A stretch of DNA of 34,857 bases from Melioribacteraceae bacterium. GTDB taxonomy: Bacteria > Bacteroidota > Ignavibacteria > Ignavibacteriales > Melioribacteraceae. Positions 23,736-32,505 of this stretch are shown in pieces. Both the position numbers and the translations under genes were made by a program. Within the stretch, counting starts at the first letter, position 1; each line of letters opens with the position of its first letter. Under the pieces are notes generated by a model, which worked only from the letters and a program-made list of their open reading frames with translations, was not told the origin of the DNA and made no database searches. The stretch lies in NCBI GenBank assembly GCA_026417375.1, contig JAOADJ010000002.1:1-34857 (forward strand). The letters are read 5' to 3'.

Positions 23736-24746
23736 TTATTTTCCTCCATTTTTTTTCTCATTAAAATTAATTTTCATCATTTTAACGATACCTTTTCCAA
23801 TTGTAGCATTACCACCAATCTGAACAACTTCAGGTAAACTTTTTTCAAAAAATTCCATTACAAGCTCTTCTTCATTTTTACCATTTTTCTTGAAAATTCC
23901 TTTTTTATTGTCATCTTTTTGGAAAACAGGTGAAGCAAAAACAATAAAGTACATAATTGTTTCAGGGGGTAAGTACTCTTCATTAAATAATGCTCCAATG
24001 GCAACCGTACCTGTTGCATTATCAATTTTGGTTCTTGTAATTACTTCTGTCGATTGATTTACAAAATCTTTAAAGTCATCATCACTTAAAACAACGAGTT
24101 TTTCTTTTAATTCGGAAGACAGGGAGTACAAAATATCAAACTTTAATTCTTGTTTTTCTTCAAAAGTGTATTCCTCTAAAACAACAGCTTTTTTATCTAT
24201 TGAGACTTTATTATCTGAAAAAGTTAAACATTTACCTATTGTAACATCAGGAATTGTTAAATTGATTTTTTGTCCGCACAAATTCATATCTTCCACAAAC
24301 CTCTTTAACACATACGGGCAAGTAATCCAAGCAAAAACACCTTTAGCTGATCTTACAGGGAAGAAAAGCAATCTTGCATCAGAAAAACCAAGTGCACCAG
24401 AAAATTCTTTGTCATCATCGAATTTTTTGATTATTTCATCTTGGGTTCCTGATTCATCATAACCAAAGGCAAGATGAATTGAATAATCATAGTTTAATAT
24501 TAACTCCTTAGTTTCATTTTGGGTACTAATATTTAAAATATTTTTTATAAATTCTTCTTTCTTTGTCTTTTCATTTGTTTCAAAAGATTCTCTCAAAGCA
24601 CCCTTTAATGAAGAACTTTCAACTTTGGGAAATGATGTATGTTTTTCTCTTTGGATAGGTAAATCAACAATACCTAAATCATTACCACTTCCAGCGTGAA
24701 GTGATGAAATTGTTCTGAACATAAATGGTTTTGCAAGTTTAAACAT
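23736..24746 (-). CDS. cmr4: Type III-B backbone RNase Cmr4
   Basis: 336 residues. The N-terminal motif HAGSGNDLGIVDLPIQREKH (17-36) contains Asp28, which corresponds to the catalytic Asp that cuts target RNA at 6-base steps in studied Cmr4 proteins. PKVESSSLKGALRESFE follows, and near the C-terminus QIGGNATIGKGIVKM is the glycine-rich RAMP loop. AAGGAG precedes the ATG. The target-RNA cutting function looks intact. The 14-base gap to the CARF nuclease gene upstream shows that gene is in the same operon. Confidence 0.95.
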   Translation of the reverse strand: MFKLAKPFMFRTISSLHAGSGNDLGIVDLPIQREKHTSFPKVESSSLKGALRESFETNEKTKKEEFIKNILNISTQNETKELILNYDYSIHLAFGYDESGTQDEIIKKFDDDKEFSGALGFSDARLLFFPVRSAKGVFAWITCPYVLKRFVEDMNLCGQKINLTIPDVTIGKCLTFSDNKVSIDKKAVVLEEYTFEEKQELKFDILYSLSSELKEKLVVLSDDDFKDFVNQSTEVITRTKIDNATGTVAIGALFNEEYLPPETIMYFIVFASPVFQKDDNKKGIFKKNGKNEEELVMEFFEKSLPEVVQIGGNATIGKGIVKMMKINFNEKKNGGK

Positions 24747-24760
24747 AGATTATTATCTCC

Positions 24761-26149
24761 TTATATTTTTATTTCTTCAATGTCACTTTTTTCAATTTTA
24801 CTACTTACAATTTTTTGGTAAGGATTATCAGCAGAATAAGATGCACTACTTTCTTTAATAAATACTTTGAAAAATCTTAATACTTTATTTATACTTTTAA
24901 TTTGTTTTGCAACTTCATCAATTTCTTTTGTATCTACACTACTATTCAAGGTGTATATATAAAAATGATACTCAAACGTTGCTTTATCGAAATAATCTTC
25001 TATAGCTTTTAATCTAACTTGTAAGTCTGAGATTATTTTATCTTTATTGTTCAAAAAAGAATAAAAAGCTTTTACTTCACAAAAACAAAAAACATCCTTT
25101 TTTTCGTTAGATAATACAATATCAAATTCTCTCTTGTATTGAACACTTCTTTCAACTTTTTTCAATGTAATACCATTAATGGTTAAGGGGTTATTTATAA
25201 AATATTCGTATAGTTTGAATTCAGCAATATAACCGAAAACATTTTTTGCATTAACTGTATGATTTTCTGCATAATCCTTTATCATTTCACCAAGTACAGT
25301 AAATTCATATTTGCCTCTATTATTATTTATTAGCTTATAATTTTCTAATTTTTTTATTTGTAGCATATCATCGAATTTTTTTGATGATAGATCTAAATAA
25401 ATTTTTTCTAAAAATAATTCATCAATTCCTATATTAATTTGGGGAATTGTAATTAGTTCGTCGCTTTCTTCAAAAATATATTTTGATTCAATATTGTATA
25501 ATTGTGCTAATATGGTTAAAAATGGAATAGTCGCTTTATACCCTCCAGAAATATTAAAGATAAATTCTTCACTTATTTTTTGTTTATTCTGAATAGTAAA
25601 AGTATCATCTTTAACATTAAATTCATCTTTAAAGATTTCCCTAATCTTTTTAACGAGGTTTATCAATCCAATATTAAATTTTTCAAATGAATCAACAACA
25701 AGGTTTTCAATTAAATAGCAATGAATCTCTATTTCTTTATTTAATAAAGACGGTAAATTTTCTTTTAATAACTCAGCTGCTAATTGAGATAAAACACTGT
25801 CAGAGTAGAGAAGATAAACTTTATAATTTTGTTTGTTGTCTGATGTAATTTTCAATAGACTTTTAATCTCTGCAGATGCATCTAAATTAAATTCTTCTTC
25901 TTTAATTTCCCAACCATCATCTGTCTTAATAAGACCTTTCAACCATTTGTTCTCGATTACTGCTTTTATGTTTCTTATTGTCCTTTGAAATTTTGGATTA
26001 TTGTATTCAGATGAAGTTAAGTTTTCCAATTCTTTCAGTAAATCATTTATATCCTGATAATCATCATTAATAAAAGAATCCCTGACTTCGCCCTTGGTAT
26101 AATTTGTAAAGAGACTTGTTCCAACGGTGGTAATAATTTTTTTTGTCAT
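24761..26149 (-). CDS. CARF-PD-(D/E)XK nuclease inside the cmr operon
   Basis: 462 residues. The start MTKKIITTVGTSLFTNY is that of the APE2256-type CARF family (TIGR02619). The CARF ligand loop is NISGGYKATIPFLTILAQLY (199-218). A region at about 245-300 may be a winged helix (LENYKLINNNRGKYEFTVLG). The C-terminal part has a PD-(D/E)XK core: Glu310 in GYIAEFKLYEYF, Asp343 in KREFDIVL and Glu358-Val-Lys360 in FCEVKAF. All three key positions are filled, so the nuclease is probably active. It would be a cyclic-oligoadenylate-controlled DNase or RNase, distinct from the Card1-like gene downstream. GGAG precedes the ATG, and the gene overlaps cmr3 by 4 bases (ATGA). Confidence 0.82.
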   Translation of the reverse strand: MTKKIITTVGTSLFTNYTKGEVRDSFINDDYQDINDLLKELENLTSSEYNNPKFQRTIRNIKAVIENKWLKGLIKTDDGWEIKEEEFNLDASAEIKSLLKITSDNKQNYKVYLLYSDSVLSQLAAELLKENLPSLLNKEIEIHCYLIENLVVDSFEKFNIGLINLVKKIREIFKDEFNVKDDTFTIQNKQKISEEFIFNISGGYKATIPFLTILAQLYNIESKYIFEESDELITIPQINIGIDELFLEKIYLDLSSKKFDDMLQIKKLENYKLINNNRGKYEFTVLGEMIKDYAENHTVNAKNVFGYIAEFKLYEYFINNPLTINGITLKKVERSVQYKREFDIVLSNEKKDVFCFCEVKAFYSFLNNKDKIISDLQVRLKAIEDYFDKATFEYHFYIYTLNSSVDTKEIDEVAKQIKSINKVLRFFKVFIKESSASYSADNPYQKIVSSKIEKSDIEEIKI

Positions 26150-27237
26150 TTTAATACTCCAATCATTGAAATCCCAAAACCATAATTCTGAGTATCATAT
26201 TCAGAAATAGATTTATTGTTAAATATTCTCTTAGCATCTTCAAAGCTTCCTTTTAAAGTTTCAAAGTAATAAACAGAACCAGGTGGAACTGCTTTTCTCA
26301 TCGGTTTAGGCACTTTCTTTTTCATATCAAATCCTCCAATTGAGATTGGTTTTTTAATAAATGCAGAAATTAACTTAATTCGAATCCCATCTTTTTCTCC
26401 AATTAATGATTCTTTGTTTATCCACTTAGGAAGCCAACCATTTTCAAAAAAGGCGGGTGTTATAATATATAACTTGAATTTATTTCCATCATATTTGTTT
26501 AAAGTAATTGGCTCATAGATATCTGTTACCTCTGATATTTTCGCAATTTTCCCTTCTGCACCAAGTTTAATAAACTTAGACAGTTTTTTAGAGAATTCAT
26601 TGTCAGCAATTTCAACGATAATACTTAGACCAATTGGGCGTCTCATTCCTACTCTATATAACTTTGATTCATCCGTGGTATGCGTTAAATTGTTACGACC
26701 AATTCCCACTTTACTTTCCATAATGAAATAATCGTCCAACAATTTACACTCAAATTCATCATTATCTAAAAATCCATTTAAATACTGATCAAGTTTATCC
26801 ATACCAATAATAGCATTTTCCAAATTCTCAACTTCATCTTTGGCTTTAATTACTTTTAGTTCGTTATGAATTGAAGACAAAACATTTAATAGGTTCCCAG
26901 TTAAAACATTAATCTTATATTTTTTAGTGCGTTTTTCTGTTTTAACTTCTATTTTAGATTTATTTTTTCGGTAAACAATATCTAAAGGCATCGGGAAATG
27001 AATACTTTCATTAACTCTATAATATATGTCCGTAATAATTAAATCATTAAATGACGAACCCTCAGTTAATTGATTTATCATTTCTGGATTTGAACTTAAA
27101 ATTGCACTTGAAATCGCTCCATAGAATACTGACGGTGGTGGTGGAAATATTCCATCAGCCCAAGTTTCTTCCCCCATAGAAAAAGGTTTTCCATCTTTAA
27201 AGAATAAAGTATCAATAGCATCAATTTTAATTTTCAT
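26146..27237 (-). CDS. cmr3: Type III-B RAMP protein Cmr3
   Basis: 363 residues. Near the start KDGKPFSMGEETWADGIFPP and PSVFYGAISSAIL are typical of Cmr3, which binds Cmr2 and the 5' tag of the crRNA. The end YDTQNYGFGISMIGVLK is the glycine-containing RAMP strand. GGAGGC lies upstream of the ATG, and the gene overlaps cmr2 by 11 bases, so cmr2, cmr3 and the CARF nuclease are translated in a chain. Confidence 0.95.
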   Translation of the reverse strand: MKIKIDAIDTLFFKDGKPFSMGEETWADGIFPPPPSVFYGAISSAILSSNPEMINQLTEGSSFNDLIITDIYYRVNESIHFPMPLDIVYRKNKSKIEVKTEKRTKKYKINVLTGNLLNVLSSIHNELKVIKAKDEVENLENAIIGMDKLDQYLNGFLDNDEFECKLLDDYFIMESKVGIGRNNLTHTTDESKLYRVGMRRPIGLSIIVEIADNEFSKKLSKFIKLGAEGKIAKISEVTDIYEPITLNKYDGNKFKLYIITPAFFENGWLPKWINKESLIGEKDGIRIKLISAFIKKPISIGGFDMKKKVPKPMRKAVPPGSVYYFETLKGSFEDAKRIFNNKSISEYDTQNYGFGISMIGVLK

Positions 27238-28942
27238 TTTTGCCTCCGTTGAGGTGTCTGCTAATAAATTCTGAAATAAACAATGCCGTAAAGAGATTTT
27301 CCGTATCTAATTTATAAAGCGAAATAATTTTTTCTGTTGTTTCATCAATTTTAAGTTTTTTCCTCTTCTCGAAATCTTCTTTAGTTTCGTTCTCTCTCTT
27401 GCTAAACTTAGAAGAACGAGCAAGTAATCTTTTTAATTCGGTTTTCAAAATTTCATCAGATGGATTTATATTATAAAATTCCGATGATAATTTGTTTATA
27501 AAGGATTTCGAAAAGATTTCATTTGCTAAATCATAGGTCAACTGAGCAATTGCATCTAGATTTTCATTGTTCTTATCACCCCATTTTAGAATTGTTTTAT
27601 TAATTTCACCAGAATGTTTCATCACTGCGATTGCAAATGCATTTTTATCATCATCTATATTCTTAGCATCCTTTTCAAGTTTACGAACCCAACTTAAAAC
27701 TTCTGATAGCGGCATTTTATAATGAGTTATAGCAATTCCTGCAGAAAATGTAAGATTTACATTTTCTATTATGAATTCCGAAATTCCCTGATTTACTATT
27801 TCATCAAATTTCTTGCGTAGTTGGTTTAGGATATCAAATAGATAATTTAGATTAATAAACGCAAGAAAATCTTCACCACCAGCATAAACTACTTTACCTT
27901 TATCACTTGTTACAATATTTTTTGTTTCTTCTGCAAATTTTCCTAATGACTCAGTTAATTTATTATGAAATTTTTTTAGTTCCACTGTTGAATTTAAATA
28001 AGCACCTGAAAGCCACTTACCCATACTGTCGCCATCAAACATAATTACAGAAAAATAGGGTGTAAATTTCATATTATTTTCTTTGAATGCCTTCTTAATT
28101 CCAATGAATTTATTTTTTGCTTGTTCAAGAAGATTTTGAGGAATACTCTGTTTCTCAAAATATTTTTTGGTTAAATTTTCTTCAAAAAGTAATTGATAAT
28201 CAAAATAACCCTTAAACAGATTCTTATAATCTTCAAAAATTTCTTTTGGTCTAAGTTTTTTAACAGAATCTAGCAAAGCAATCTCTGCAGTTGAAGGGAA
28301 ATGTTTATCCTGGTAAAACCTCTTTGTATAACATACTGCACACAACCCTTCACCATCCTGCAATTCTAAATTCTTAACTTCTACTGCATCAGATTGGTAA
28401 TAATTGTGCTTTTTCCCATAATAAAATATTGCATTTCTTTCTCCGCAAATAGAGCACTTTCGCCCTATTTCTTCTAGCTGTTCAAATTCACGAACATTTT
28501 TTACAGCACCAAGAAGAGATTCTATTTCCAGAAATTGTTCATTATATTTTTCGGATTGATAAGGAATTGCAACCCATTGAATAGATAAATGTTTTTTAAT
28601 TTGATCACGAAAGTTATTTGGAAGTTTATTGACCACAACATTTGTATTCATAATAGAAAGCGACGAATATTCTTCAAATTTTTCAATTACTTTTATTTTA
28701 AGGTCATCACCAAATTTTTTCATATCTGTATCATTATCTTTTTCAATTACAGCAATAAATCTGTTTGGGTATGAATCCAATCCTTTCATCGGGAAAATAA
28801 GTTCAGTGGGTTTGGCTTCTTCAATAGCGTATCCGATTAAATCAGATAATATTTTACTACCAGAAAATAAATCTTTTGTTTTTCTTGCTTGTGCAATGAA
28901 AGATTGTACGGGAGATATTGTAAAGAGAAATAAATATTTCAT
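27227..28942 (-). CDS. cmr2: Type III-B Cas10 (Cmr2), HD-less
   Basis: 571 residues, much shorter than Cmr2 proteins that carry an N-terminal HD nuclease. The protein starts directly with the Cmr2 palm region MKYLFLFTISPVQSFIAQAR, so no HD domain is present and target-activated DNA cutting is not expected. The zinc site is C163/C166 (CSICG) and C201/C204 (CAVC). The cyclase palm has FDGDSMGKW (302-310) and AGGEDFLAF (354-362). The usual GGDD is GGED here; the third acid is still present, so cyclic oligoadenylate synthesis is likely. The start is fixed by GAGGA upstream and a 4-base overlap with cmr1. Confidence 0.95.
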   Translation of the reverse strand: MKYLFLFTISPVQSFIAQARKTKDLFSGSKILSDLIGYAIEEAKPTELIFPMKGLDSYPNRFIAVIEKDNDTDMKKFGDDLKIKVIEKFEEYSSLSIMNTNVVVNKLPNNFRDQIKKHLSIQWVAIPYQSEKYNEQFLEIESLLGAVKNVREFEQLEEIGRKCSICGERNAIFYYGKKHNYYQSDAVEVKNLELQDGEGLCAVCYTKRFYQDKHFPSTAEIALLDSVKKLRPKEIFEDYKNLFKGYFDYQLLFEENLTKKYFEKQSIPQNLLEQAKNKFIGIKKAFKENNMKFTPYFSVIMFDGDSMGKWLSGAYLNSTVELKKFHNKLTESLGKFAEETKNIVTSDKGKVVYAGGEDFLAFINLNYLFDILNQLRKKFDEIVNQGISEFIIENVNLTFSAGIAITHYKMPLSEVLSWVRKLEKDAKNIDDDKNAFAIAVMKHSGEINKTILKWGDKNNENLDAIAQLTYDLANEIFSKSFINKLSSEFYNINPSDEILKTELKRLLARSSKFSKRENETKEDFEKRKKLKIDETTEKIISLYKLDTENLFTALFISEFISRHLNGGKNEN

Positions 28943-29814
28943 ATTATTATTTCCTCTATAAAATCTTGAACCTTGTTAGTCTTTTTAGAATTATTACTTA
29001 AACTAATAAAGGGGACAGATGAAGAAGATTTTAATTTTGTTATTACAGGATAGAAAACATTTTTAATTTCTAAGCAAGACACATAAATCGGTGAAGCAAA
29101 TCTTAAATTTTCACCATTATATTTTTCAGTAAAACCAGTATGGTAGCAATCGTTTTTATGTGAAGATTCTCCTATCTTTTTTAATAATTCATTAATATCA
29201 TTATATTCTTTGCCTATTATTACTTTTTCTATAATTGGATAATTAGCTTGTTTTTGATAAACACAATTAATCTCATTTTTATTTGTCTCATTAAGTTGAA
29301 ATCCATCGTTATGTAATTTATTTAATAATGTAAGTAATGAATTAAACTCATAAGAATAACTTTCTTCTCCAATCTTAATTACCTTAAAACTTCCAAATCC
29401 TCTTCTGCTTCTTTTTCCTATTCCACCTAAATAGGAAACTGTTAAAAATAAATTTTTGATTGTTTCATCAGCATTACTAATAATTACTTGAAAAGCAACT
29501 CTTTCTTTAATGCACTTTGCTGTGAACTTTTTATTATCACTATGAGGCAAGGGACGGTATTCAGAAAAAATATCATTAGAGTTACAAGTTATTCTAATTG
29601 AAAACTTACTCCTTCCCTCTTTTTCCCCGCTTCCACCAAAAATTAATGCTTCCTTTTCCATTAACTCTGCTAACGGTAAATGACCATTTATTGCACGCCA
29701 CCAAAAACGCATAGCTGCTTTAATACTCGGTGGTCTTAGTTCAGGTGTTTTACCATCAGCACCAGCTAAAAACATTGGTGTTATTGTTTCACATTGGAAA
29801 ATTATTTTTTGCAT
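28939..29814 (-). CDS. cmr1: Type III-B RAMP protein Cmr1
   Basis: 291 residues, on the short side for the family, which often has a second RAMP domain. The start FQCETITPMFLAGADGK and RPPSIKAAMRFWWRAINGHL are diagnostic for Cmr1; LIFGGSGEKEGRSKFSI and the glycine-rich loop GGIGKRSRRGFGSFKV follow. Cmr1 sits near the 3' end of the crRNA at the tip of the complex. AAGGGA precedes the ATG. It begins 87 bases after the end of cas6, in a gap that holds a possible operator. Confidence 0.95.
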   Translation of the reverse strand: MQKIIFQCETITPMFLAGADGKTPELRPPSIKAAMRFWWRAINGHLPLAELMEKEALIFGGSGEKEGRSKFSIRITCNSNDIFSEYRPLPHSDNKKFTAKCIKERVAFQVIISNADETIKNLFLTVSYLGGIGKRSRRGFGSFKVIKIGEESYSYEFNSLLTLLNKLHNDGFQLNETNKNEINCVYQKQANYPIIEKVIIGKEYNDINELLKKIGESSHKNDCYHTGFTEKYNGENLRFASPIYVSCLEIKNVFYPVITKLKSSSSVPFISLSNNSKKTNKVQDFIEEIII

Positions 29815-29878
29815 ATAATTTTTTCCCTTTTCTTCTTAAACAAAATTATTGTTGAAATTTATTTTTTCCCAAAAGAGA

Positions 29879-29895
29879 AACGTTGTGAAAATATT
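29879..29895. promoter_or_regulatory. Degenerate copy of the 7-3-7 dyad ahead of cmr1
   Basis: AACGTTG-TGA-AAATATT. The left arm and the preceding GA match the dyad at 15895, but the right arm is only partly symmetrical. By eye, 14 of 19 positions agree with the 15893-15911 sequence. It lies about 65 bases upstream of cmr1 on the minus strand. It may be a third, weaker operator or chance. Confidence 0.3.
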
Positions 29896-29900
29896 TCTAA

Positions 29901-30707
29901 CTACTTACTTTCTTCGTAAACTAATCCAAATCCCATTGCATTTTGACTTCCAAATCCAGCTTCATAGCCAACTTTTATTAATTCTACATCACCTTTTAAT
30001 TTGAATGGACAAAACATTCCAATTATTTCTATAGGTGATTCATAATCTTTCATTATGCTTACTTTTTTAGTTAGCTTTTTATTCTCTTTAGAAGCCTTTA
30101 GTAAGTAATCATAGTCCCAAGTAAGTTTTAAGCCGTTGCCCTCGTAGGATTTTTTATAAATTGTCTCGTATTTATTTATCAAATTCTGATTAAATATTTT
30201 ATTAATATTTTCGATATCGTCTTCAACTCTATAATAATAAGTATTTAATTTTCCATTGAATTGTATCTGAGATGAAAGAACCATTGGTGTAATCATCTTA
30301 AATTTCATTTCAGATTTGAACATCGGTTCTGGTATTATTTCAGATGTTACAATATTAAATTTTGTTTTTAATCCTTCACTAAAGATTTCAATTTTTTGAT
30401 TCTCAAATGTTCCAATAACAAAATTTTTTATGAAATCATCAACTAATGGTGAAGAAATGTAAAGGTAAGCATTTGGTGATTCGAGTTTTAAAAATTTATT
30501 GTTCGAAGATGTTTTTTCTAATTGCAACCCAAATGTAAATAGCTTATAAGTTTTATTATTTGAAACATATCCTTTATCGTGTAAGAATGTTGAAAATTCT
30601 GGTGAGCCAAACTACAATAATTTATAAATAGCAGCTGATAATGAATAATTATAATTAAATGAAATTTTGTCTGAAGAATTTGCCCTAAGTTTCAGTAATA
30701 GTCTCAT
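29901..30707 (-). pseudogene. cas6: cas6 interrupted by an in-frame amber codon
   Basis: Read from the ATG at 30705-30707, the frame gives MRLLLKLRANSSDKISFNYN, then SLSAAIYKLL, a TAG at 30612-30614 (codon 32), then FGSPEFSTFLHDKGY and on to a normal C-terminus with VGYEAGFGSQNAMGFGLV, the glycine-rich Cas6 loop. Total length without the stop is 268 codons, normal for Cas6. Tyr28, His43 and Lys52 sit where the catalytic Tyr31, His46 and Lys52 lie in Pyrococcus Cas6, and the stop falls between the first and second. The frame can restart at a TTG (30525-30527), but that product would lack all three. The gene's own final stop is also TAG. It may be a recent pseudogene or a base-calling error. 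Confidence 0.85.
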
Positions 30708-30916
30708 TAAGTTTTTTTTATTTACCCTAATCCAAACTAATTTAATTATAAATCAAAATCAATTTTAAAATTATTTTTTTATAAAAAATTTTTCTATTTG
30801 AATAATGATTTTAACTAATCACATGATATGAAAAATTTAATTCAAAAAAATTTTCTGTTGAATTATGATAAATTCATTAATTGCGCAAAAGATTTTATAA
30901 ATTTTTAAAAATAAAA

Positions 30917-30938
30917 AATCCTCACATTCATGAGGATT
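30917..30938 (-). terminator. Leftward Rho-independent terminator
   Basis: AATCCTCA-CATTCA-TGAGGATT is a perfect 8-bp stem with a 6-base loop. On the minus strand it is followed by TTTTTATTTTT, so it terminates transcripts coming from the right. Only 8 bases separate it from the tRNA-end remnant, a normal position for a tRNA terminator. Confidence 0.8.
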
Positions 30939-30946
30939 ATTCTTTG

Positions 30947-30958
30947 TAGCGGGGGCAG
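30947..30958 (-). other. tRNA 3'-end remnant, candidate attachment site
   Basis: TAGCGGGGGCAG on the + strand equals CTGCCCCCGCTA on the minus strand, the usual 3' end of a tRNA. The bases that should follow inside the gene (GATTTGAACC or similar) are replaced by TGCGTTTTTACATG, so the tRNA body is missing. With a terminator on one side and an integrase gene 165 bases away on the other, this is best read as one edge of an integrated element. Confidence 0.5.
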
Positions 30959-31122
30959 TGCGTTTTTACATGATAACCAAGTTAATCTATGTTTACTCAA
31001 TTTTATTTATTTATCAGAAAATTGAATAAAAACAACATTTTTTTGATAAAATAAATTTTCTATAATTAACTCAAATAAACCAAAAGTGTATGAAATGTGT
31101 ATGAAAAATTTAGGAGGAAAAC

Positions 31123-32367
31123 ATGACTATCAACTTCTATTTAGACAAAAACAAAAACTTAAAAAGTAATGAACGTACTATTTACGTTTATGTCGGATTC
31201 GGTAAAAAAAGACTGGTATTTAATACAGGGGAAAAAATTGATCCAAAATATTGGGATGTATTAAAACAACAATCAAAAAAATCATATGTAGGAAGTCCAG
31301 AGTTAAATTCTTTTTTAAATTACATTAAAGAAGAAATAAAAAAATTAAATAGACAACTTACTATTGATAAAATATTTCTTTCTGATGAAGAATTTAAATT
31401 AAATGTCCATCAAATAATTAAAAAGACCCAACCCCAAAACACAAATTATCAATTTTTCGATGCATTCAATAGGTTCATTGAAACAAAAAAAAATATTCGT
31501 TCTCACAGATCAATTCAAAAATATTATACTTTGTTAAATCATCTTAAGAATTTCCAAACAACAAAAAAGTTTACACTTTCTTTTGATAAAATGAACATGG
31601 AATTTTATGAAAGATTTACAGATTATCTTTTCAATAATAAAAAAATGACTGATAATACTGTTGGGAAATATATATCAACATTAAAGACTTTTTTATCATG
31701 GGCTTATGATTTAGAATTAACAAAAATCTCAACATTTAGACGATATAAAGTATTTGAAAAAAAAGCAGAAATAATCTATTTAACTTCTGAAGAATTGTCT
31801 TTATTAGAGAACTTAGAATTAGAAAATAAAAGCTTAGAGCAAGTAAGAGATGTATTTTGTTTTGCTTGTTATACAGGTCAAAGATTCAGTGATATTTCTA
31901 GTATTCAATGGGAAGATTTATCAGACAATTATTGGAATCTTCGTTCTTATAAAACAAAAGATATAATTAGAATTCCACTAATCGATAAAGCAACTAAAAT
32001 CATACAAAAATATAGAGAATGTGAAAAACCTCTACCAATTATTTCTCATCAAAAAACAAATGAATATATTAAAGAAATGTGCAAAATAGCTGGACTAACT
32101 GAATTAGTTACTATTAATCGTTATAGTGCATCTAGAAAAATTGAAATAACTAAACCTAAATATGAATTTGTAACAACACATACTGCAAGAAGAACTTTTG
32201 TAACTCTCAGTCTTGAAAAAGGATTAAGACCAGAAATGGTAATGGAAATAACAGGACATAAAGAATATAAAACAATGAAAAAGTATATGAGAATAACTGA
32301 CAAACGAAAAGAAATCGAACTAAAACAAGCATGGGAAAGAGAAAATTTAATAAAGAGAGTTATTTAA
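31123..32367 (+). CDS. Tyrosine recombinase / phage-type integrase
   Basis: 414 residues. The N-terminal arm-binding domain (1-100) has the Bacteroidota pattern TIYVYVGFGKKRLVFNTGEK and IDPKYWD. A SAM-like core-binding domain covers about 108-205. The catalytic residues are all present: Arg254 in TGQRFSDIS, His353 and Arg356 in HTARRTF, His379 in ITGHKEY and Tyr388 in KKYMRI. TAGGAGG lies 5-6 bases upstream of the ATG. It reads away from the candidate attachment site, so the element should extend to the right. Confidence 0.93.
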   Translation: MTINFYLDKNKNLKSNERTIYVYVGFGKKRLVFNTGEKIDPKYWDVLKQQSKKSYVGSPELNSFLNYIKEEIKKLNRQLTIDKIFLSDEEFKLNVHQIIKKTQPQNTNYQFFDAFNRFIETKKNIRSHRSIQKYYTLLNHLKNFQTTKKFTLSFDKMNMEFYERFTDYLFNNKKMTDNTVGKYISTLKTFLSWAYDLELTKISTFRRYKVFEKKAEIIYLTSEELSLLENLELENKSLEQVRDVFCFACYTGQRFSDISSIQWEDLSDNYWNLRSYKTKDIIRIPLIDKATKIIQKYRECEKPLPIISHQKTNEYIKEMCKIAGLTELVTINRYSASRKIEITKPKYEFVTTHTARRTFVTLSLEKGLRPEMVMEITGHKEYKTMKKYMRITDKRKEIELKQAWERENLIKRVI

Positions 32368-32483
32368 TTAGGGTTAATTAAATTTTTTTATGCGATTGAT
32401 TAAACATATTATTTTAAGATTTATAAAAAATGATTTATGCAGCTTTTTAAAAGTAAAAAAAACAATAAAATAATTACAAAACA

Positions 32484-32505
32484 GCTCTACTAATTGTAGT
32501 AGAGC
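32484..32505. terminator. Perfect 9-bp hairpin downstream of the integrase
   Basis: GCTCTACTA-ATTG-TAGTAGAGC, perfect stem with a tetraloop. No good U-tract follows on the + strand, so it could be a processed RNA structure or a binding site instead of a terminator. Confidence 0.5.

Larger units (their letters stand above)
30708..31122. other. Intergenic region between cas6 and the integrase
   Basis: Very AT-rich. It must contain the promoter of the cmr operon (reading left) and that of the integrase (reading right). It holds the leftward terminator at 30917-30938 and the tRNA-end remnant at 30947-30958. No CRISPR repeats and no further gene are visible. TAGGAGG just before 31123 is the integrase ribosome binding site. 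Confidence 0.6.

Noticed and set aside
30612-30614. Reading the amber codon in cas6 as a recoded sense codon
   Set aside because: The same gene ends with TAG at 29901, so TAG still works as a stop; pseudogene or sequence error is simpler.
30947-31000. An intact tRNA gene on the minus strand
   Set aside because: Only the last 12 bases fit; T-arm, anticodon arm and D-arm are absent.
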